Made by a program: the position numbers and the translations under genes
The notes under the pieces: model-generated
Database searches by the model: none
Told to the model about the DNA's origin: nothing
What the model saw: the letters and a program-made list of their open reading frames with translations, nothing else
Shown: in pieces, positions 58,938-64,000 of the stretch
Position numbering within the stretch: the stretch's first letter is position 1
Layout: every line of letters starts with the position of its first letter
DNA from: Inonotus obliquus
Taxonomy: Eukaryota > Basidiomycota > Agaricomycetes > Hymenochaetales > Hymenochaetaceae
Assembly: GCA_032164295.1 (NCBI GenBank)
Contig: JAJHTX010000010.1
Location: forward strand, 1,612,001-1,676,000
Direction: 5' to 3'
DNA: 64,000 nucleotides

Positions 58938-61900
58938 GTGTCGAGTTCAGGAACCTACTTGTCGATTGTAGTCTCAAGAAGAGATGAAGACAAAGCACTT
59001 CTGCCACAGCACATGCTATGTTGGCTAAAGCCTCAGAATTTCTTTCCCGGTTTCTCATCTACATCCAGCAGAATTCCCTCTTGTGCAACAAGAAAGTCGG
59101 CCAAGCTCAAGAAAGCTGAGGAGCACGAAGCCATTCAGACAAGGACAGTAAGCGTCAAGCGGCCCTGAGGTCGCCCTCACAAGAATGCACTGCCAGACCC
59201 ACCATCGAACCTTACCCATGAGGTGATAAAGGGTAATACCGGAGGCTATGATCGATATGGGCTTAATTCTGTGATTCTACCGCTTCTTCTAATCAACAAT
59301 ACTTCTGCGATTCTACTGCTTCTTATTTCTCTTTGGACCACGGTACTTCTGCCATCCTATCTACACCTGCGGTTCTGATGAAGTACGAGGCTTCTGCAAT
59401 TCGACAAGGCTAAGATCGATTGAGAACTGGTCCTGCATGTGTTTAGCCAGACTTCTGTGCCAATACCGAATCACCAATTCTTATGCCCATCTTCCATCAG
59501 AGTACCGAACCACCAGGCTTCGATACCGATGATACCAATACTGTACTGTCCACCCATCCTGATACTGATGCTTAATAGTCCACATTTAGTTAATACTATG
59601 CCCTTGACGGCCCATACCGAGAGAAAGGCTCACAAGCTATGATCGGTCTGCCATACATTGCTGCAAAGAGTTGGATCATTGTCGAAGCTCCTAGTCTGAC
59701 AGTCTGCCCTTCTGAACTGCCATGCATCAATACTGATGATACCGGTGTTGATACCGATGGCCCACTCCGGTACCGAAGTTCGTGATGTGTGCTAGGTCGA
59801 GACTGTGCCCTCAGAGATCTATGTTGAGAGGAAGGTTGGGAAATGAATCAAGTCCACCATACGCTGCTTCGATCTTGGAGAAGACCATCGATCTGACTCA
59901 GAGGTGAAGCCAAGCCATGCCCAGTCGAGTCAGGCAATGCATACCGATCGATATTGAGGGGCACGAGCGATCTTATTGATGCCCAGGGACGATCCCAGTG
60001 TACTAATTGGTACTGAGCAATAGAGTACTCCAATGCCAAGGTTAGGTTGTACCGACATGTCAACATTGGAGCATGCCGTCCAATCGCTTGGTAGATGCCC
60101 AGACTGACGCTGCATGGATCATGATACTGGAACAAAGGTAAATCTGGATAACGTGCTTCTCCGGAGGAGAAGACAACAGGGCCATCGTCAGGAGCACCTA
60201 TGCGGTAGCATGAGACACATCCTTGCTTTAGCACTGGTCGACGTCGGTACCGCCACCCTACCTCGGTATCACTTGTCGTGAGTTTTCATTGGGTTCTTGT
60301 CTTGTCCCACCCTATTCTTAGCTAACCCCTGATAAAACTTCTTATTCATTCATCATCTTATGTTTCCCCTGATTATATTCTTACATTCATTTTGACCTTA
60401 TGTTCCCCTTCTTGTACCGGATTGTGATACAATTCGACTTGTAAAAACTCCCCATTTGGTATCTTGAATGGCTACGGTATTATGGTATTTATAGCCTGCA
60501 TGTTCTACCGTAGCAAACCAGCTAATCTGAGAGGAGCTTCCAGAGTGAAGGTCCGGGTTTTGCTCATCTCGTTCAAGTCCCTGTTTGTTTGTCTCGTCTC
60601 GTAGTCGCCGGTATCGATGGTATCGATACCAGTAGTTGTCGACATCGCCTTTGTAGTACTCATCCCTCGTCTCGCAACTAGTCTCTTCAAGAACTCTCCC
60701 TTTACTTCGTCTCCACCTCTGCTTTGTTCTTATTACCTTGATACCAAACGATAAACGACTCAGTATTGATGGATTCGTCTCAGTATCGACTGCCGCCTAC
60801 TATTTTCCTCTCCTGAACGGTCACCTAGAGCCTCTCTGTACTCATCTATCTAGCCAGGCTCTAGTATCTCTCTCGACAACCTGTCTGTGACTGTACGACT
60901 TAGTACCGCCACGTACCAGCCCTCCCAACACACCTAAATTGTACCCCCCTCGTCTGGTACTTCTGATACCGGCTGTGTTCTCGCACATTCAGCGACAATG
61001 AAGCAAACTAAAGGAATGGTATGGAGAAACAATATCCAAAATCATTTTCTTCAATCTGATCACTAGTTTCAGATGACAAACAAAAGGGCTCACAAGGCTA
61101 GTGTAGACAGTGGCGATGAAGCACCTGGTAATAAGTCCATCTATGATGTGACACTTGCATCTGGGCTAGAAGTGCCAGATAAGGACACATACGAATACAT
61201 TGAGACCTCCGACTCTCTCAATAAGACTAAGCCACCTGGGGATGAAATTGTATTCGAAATTCCCAGTGTGTCTTGTCTTACACTGCTCATTAATATCCAG
61301 ATTGGGAAATGCTAATGCCCAATCTCTATAGAAGATGTTGGCTTAGACACTAGCATGTCATTTAAAAGAGCTAAGGCGTGAGGTCTGGTCACATCAACAC
61401 CCCAACGTAAGACAAAGCAAGATATCTTTAACCTCGATGTCCAATTGTCCGATGGGTCCAGATCGCACTCCCTTGAAATCAACTCTGGAATAACCCTTGT
61501 TGATCTTCTCAATGCAGTCGTGGACCGACTTGGCGGTTGTAGCATCATTGAGGGACTTAGTTACAAGTTGACGTCATGGTCCAGAAAGATTGGAACAAAC
61601 AAATACGTGCCCCACTTCCTAGACTCTCAAATGGAGGTAGACAAGCTCTTTAACTGCATTTGGGAATATTGGGAGGAACAAAAGCAGCTCAAGAAGAAGG
61701 ATATCAATCCAGACATCACCCTTATTGTTGCAACTCAGGCTCAGGTAGTAATATCAATCTTCTACTCTGTAGTATCTTATTGACAGGCCATTCACAGGCA
61801 TCTGGTAAATCAACCACTCAGAAGAGGGGTGAGATTAACAAAGTTCAAGATACACTGCAGATTGCTCGGGTTGAATATAACAACGAAATCGAGCAGATTT

Positions 61901-62529
61901 CCAGAAAGATCACGATGAACTTCAAATGTGACAAGCATGGCCAATGACCACATCTCTTACACTAATGCAGACCTTCTTGAACATGCAAAGATGGTCGTAA
62001 GTCCACCTGTCCTGTTATCTGTCACTCTTCTCTCACCTACTATTACTCTTAGCACAAAGGAATACTTGGAGCTACTGTATATGAAGTACCAGAGTCTCTC
62101 AAGATTTTGGATCAGAAGAAAGGCAAATAACAGACTTCCCTTGCCACACCAGACAATGTTGCTGCATCATCTGCTGTGCCTATTACACAACCTACAACAT
62201 CTATGTATCCCACAACTGAAGAGCTTCCACGCAATACTCTGCCTCCTGGTCTATGCACAGCGAGGAATTTCCCATTGGTGTCAAACTGACTGCGATCCTT
62301 TTCTGAAAATTTAGAAAGAGGTCGTGACAGATTTGACTATGAGTCACTCATTTCTCTTTTCGAAAACAATGGCATAGTCAGGCTTGATGATGTTGGCAAT
62401 TTGAAAAGACAAGGCATAGAGGACCTCACATGCAAAGCCAACGTTAAACTCAACATCGGACTAGTAAATTGCATCATTCGTTATGCATCTGAGGACATCG
62501 AACAAATCAATAGAATGAGTGGATGGTAA
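58938..62529 (+). pseudogene. SAM-like domain gene, long copy, with R5 inserted near its 5' end
   Basis: Coding-like pieces on the plus strand. A basic segment TRKSAKLKKAEEHEAIQTRTV (59080-59165) may be the first exon. Beyond R5, from 61073: MTNKRAHKASVDSGDEAPGN with an acidic stretch; VQLSDGSRSHSLEINSGITL ... LLNAVVDRLGGCS (~61440-61545), a ubiquitin-like or docking-type fold by pattern; helical EVDKLFNCIWEYWEEQKQL; VEYNNEIEQISRKITMNFKC; then VPESLKILDQKKGK. It ends with a SAM-like segment (YESLISLFENNGIVRLDDV ... LNIGLVNCIIRYASED) and a TAA at 62527. Frames change between pieces and introns are not all resolved, so it may be intact or decayed. Function unknown. Same 3' half as 38664-39391. 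Confidence 0.5.
59227..60991 (+). repeat. Family R repeat, copy R5
   Basis: 1,765 bp, taaagggtaatacc to gcacattca. Flanking 4-mers gtga and gcga, a near-match target duplication. Confidence 0.82.
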
Positions 62530-62635
62530 ATATGGAGTTAATATGTAGTCATTGACTTCTGTACATAGAACAACGGATTCAACTCCGTCCCTACTTGGCT
62601 TTATCTGTACGTATGTGAGCCAGATACATAATGCC

Positions 62636-64000
62636 GAGAGAAATGACTATGCACCATCTAAGATATCTGCAATGGGTGTAGAAGGCATGACAGTCTTGAG
62701 CACTAATTGACATGACTTCTCCATACAGCTGTAAGATGACTGCATCAATCTCTTCATGTATCTAATGCACATTTTGAAGACGAGCTTTCAACAGGAAAAA
62801 GGAAAGCTCAATTGGGTTGAAGTCTGGTGAGTACTTTGGAAGAAATTCAACCTTCATTCCTCTAAACCTCGATGGATTAAAAGAAGTTGGTGGAAGTGTG
62901 ATAAACACACCTGGATTTGATAAGTTCCTGAACCATTGGCACCTTGTGGATTGTGCAGTTGTCCATGACAATCACAGAATTCAGTGCTGGCCACGGATTC
63001 ATATGCTCCAACAGGGCGGCGATGAAATCATAGAACAATGCTGAATTGAAGGACCCTTCCACAATTGCGCAATAGATCATACCATCCATTGTAATTGCAG
63101 GAAGAATAGAATATCTGAGAGGATTGAGATGTATCCCACCCAGAGAGTGGGTGCAGGATGTATCGTTTACCCTTCAGAAACACCTGTTTGCAAATTGCTT
63201 GGTGGCCCTCTAAAGCCCATGCTTTACCCCGCAGGTAGGTACGCCTGTCGCATGCACTCTTATCCATGAATACCAGCTGATCTGCTGAGTACTGGGAGGC
63301 CATCCTAAGCTGATACTGCAACTATTTGGTTTCACTGTGTTCCAGCGCTTCCTTGCTGATCTGTTATCTATAAGATGTGAATCATAAATCCACGATAGAC
63401 AACCTGAAATCCACATCTCTTTCAGAGTAAATCCTGCTTGCTTCAATGTTCGTTCTATTGTTTGTGTTGAAGCCTCCTTGCCTTGAATGCGCAGGAGCAT
63501 ATCTTTCAGTTCAGTATGATAAGAATTGTGTTGCCGTTCTATTGAGTCCAAAATAAACTGTGGTGCATCACTCAGCCAGCAAAGATGAAAATGGATCTGG
63601 AGCAGAGGGAAACTCACATTTGTGTCTACATAGGACAACATCCTTGGCTGACCATGCTGCTGGGCAGGTTGTCTGACTTTCCCTGTCTCTTCATGCTGCT
63701 GTATCACATTGTTGATCATAGATTTTGAAACACCTGTGAACCAAGATATATCTCGAACCAAAAAGCTTCTCCTTAAGTGCATACATATGAGCATGGCCTG
63801 TGCATCTGGTGATAGTGGCTTTTTGCGCATCATAGGGATGTGACAGAGCGTGGTTGAGAGAGGAGGTTGGCTGCGCACATGCGATTACAAAAGCCAAGGC
63901 GGTGAGGTGCTTGTGCTGGCCAGTAATAGACTCATGTACTGTATCTATTCACCTTGACAGTTACAATCAATGTGTACCCCATCTTACAGCCCTCATCAAT
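62636..64000 (-). repeat. Right arm of the inverted pair (continues past the window)
   Basis: Reverse complement of 41820-43184, equal length over the visible part; the window ends before the arm does. Confidence 0.9.
62648..63833 (-). pseudogene. Tc1-like DD34E transposase, right copy
   Basis: Same protein as the left-arm copy: helix-turn-helix, LVFMDKSACDRRT, VIVMDNCTIH, YSPDFNPIE, with the same two in-frame TAG codons at the matching places (~63323 and ~62766). Points inward toward the SAM-like gene, which it meets tail-to-tail about 120 bp away. The shared defects show the arms were copied after decay or rely on a transposase made elsewhere. Confidence 0.82.

Larger units (their letters stand above)
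41820..64000. mobile_element. Composite unit: inverted identical transposase arms flanking two divergent genes (right end beyond window)
   Basis: The 1,365 bp at 41820-43184 reappear, reversed and without indels, at 62636-64000; only two base differences were noticed, both CG versus CA. Each arm holds one DD34E transposase pointing inward. Inside are gene D (minus) and the SAM-like gene (plus), transcribed away from each other and each meeting a transposase tail-to-tail. Stripped of the two Gypsy elements and R5, the interior shrinks from ~19.5 kb to about 4.5 kb. The arms may be long TIRs of one element or two insertions in inverted orientation; the right terminus is not visible. Confidence 0.55.

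Overview
The window looks like a piece of a filamentous basidiomycete (Agaricomycete-type) nuclear genome. Genes are cut by many ~41-74 bp GT-AG introns. Multi-exon NACHT-WD40 (NLR/STAND) receptors, a KDZ (Kyakuja/Dileera/Zisupton)-type transposase, chromodomain Ty3/Gypsy elements and Tc1-like DD34E transposases are all present. No rRNA, tRNA, CRISPR array or prokaryotic-style operon was seen.

Region 1 (1-14.4 kb) is a tandem array of three NLR genes on the minus strand. Two are complete (1594 and 1581 codons, both nine exons) and one runs off the left edge. Each has a C2-like N-terminal domain, a helical region, a NACHT NTPase and, in the two complete genes, 14 WD40 repeats. Genes A and C are near-identical at a fixed 11,640-bp offset while B, between them, is diverged.

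Region 2 (14.4-20.4 kb) holds an intergenic stretch, a poly-Q/poly-N hypothetical gene, one copy of a ~1.7-kb repeat (family R) and a frameshifted fragment of a USP7/Ubp15-like deubiquitinase.

Region 3 (20.4-38.6 kb) is best read as one KDZ-type DNA transposon with ~0.7-kb terminal inverted repeats. It carries a broken CxC1/KDZ-like transposase and two passenger genes. It has been inflated from ~9 kb to ~18 kb by nested insertions: X1 (containing R2, itself containing R3 and a TG...CA element), X2 and R4. X and R are related repeat families that seem to make 4-bp target duplications.

Region 4 (38.6-41.8 kb) has an old, decayed pair: a SAM-like gene tail-to-tail with a DD34E transposase whose first catalytic Asp is Asn.

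Region 5 (41.8-64.0 kb and beyond) looks like a composite mobile unit. Two virtually identical 1,365-bp arms in inverted orientation each carry a DD34E transposase pointing inward. Between them lie two divergently transcribed genes: a coiled-coil/Ser-Pro-rich gene D (minus) and a SAM-like gene (plus), separated by a ~230-bp putative bidirectional promoter. Gene D has been split by two Ty3/Gypsy retrotransposons: a young one (45,419-51,613, plus strand, one LTR mismatch noticed, TSD atcac) and an older, nonsense-riddled one (51,725-58,675, minus strand, TSD ctcag). Family-R copy R5 sits near the 5' end of the SAM-like gene. The recurring damage is CGA to TGA, pointing to CpG deamination of transposon sequence.
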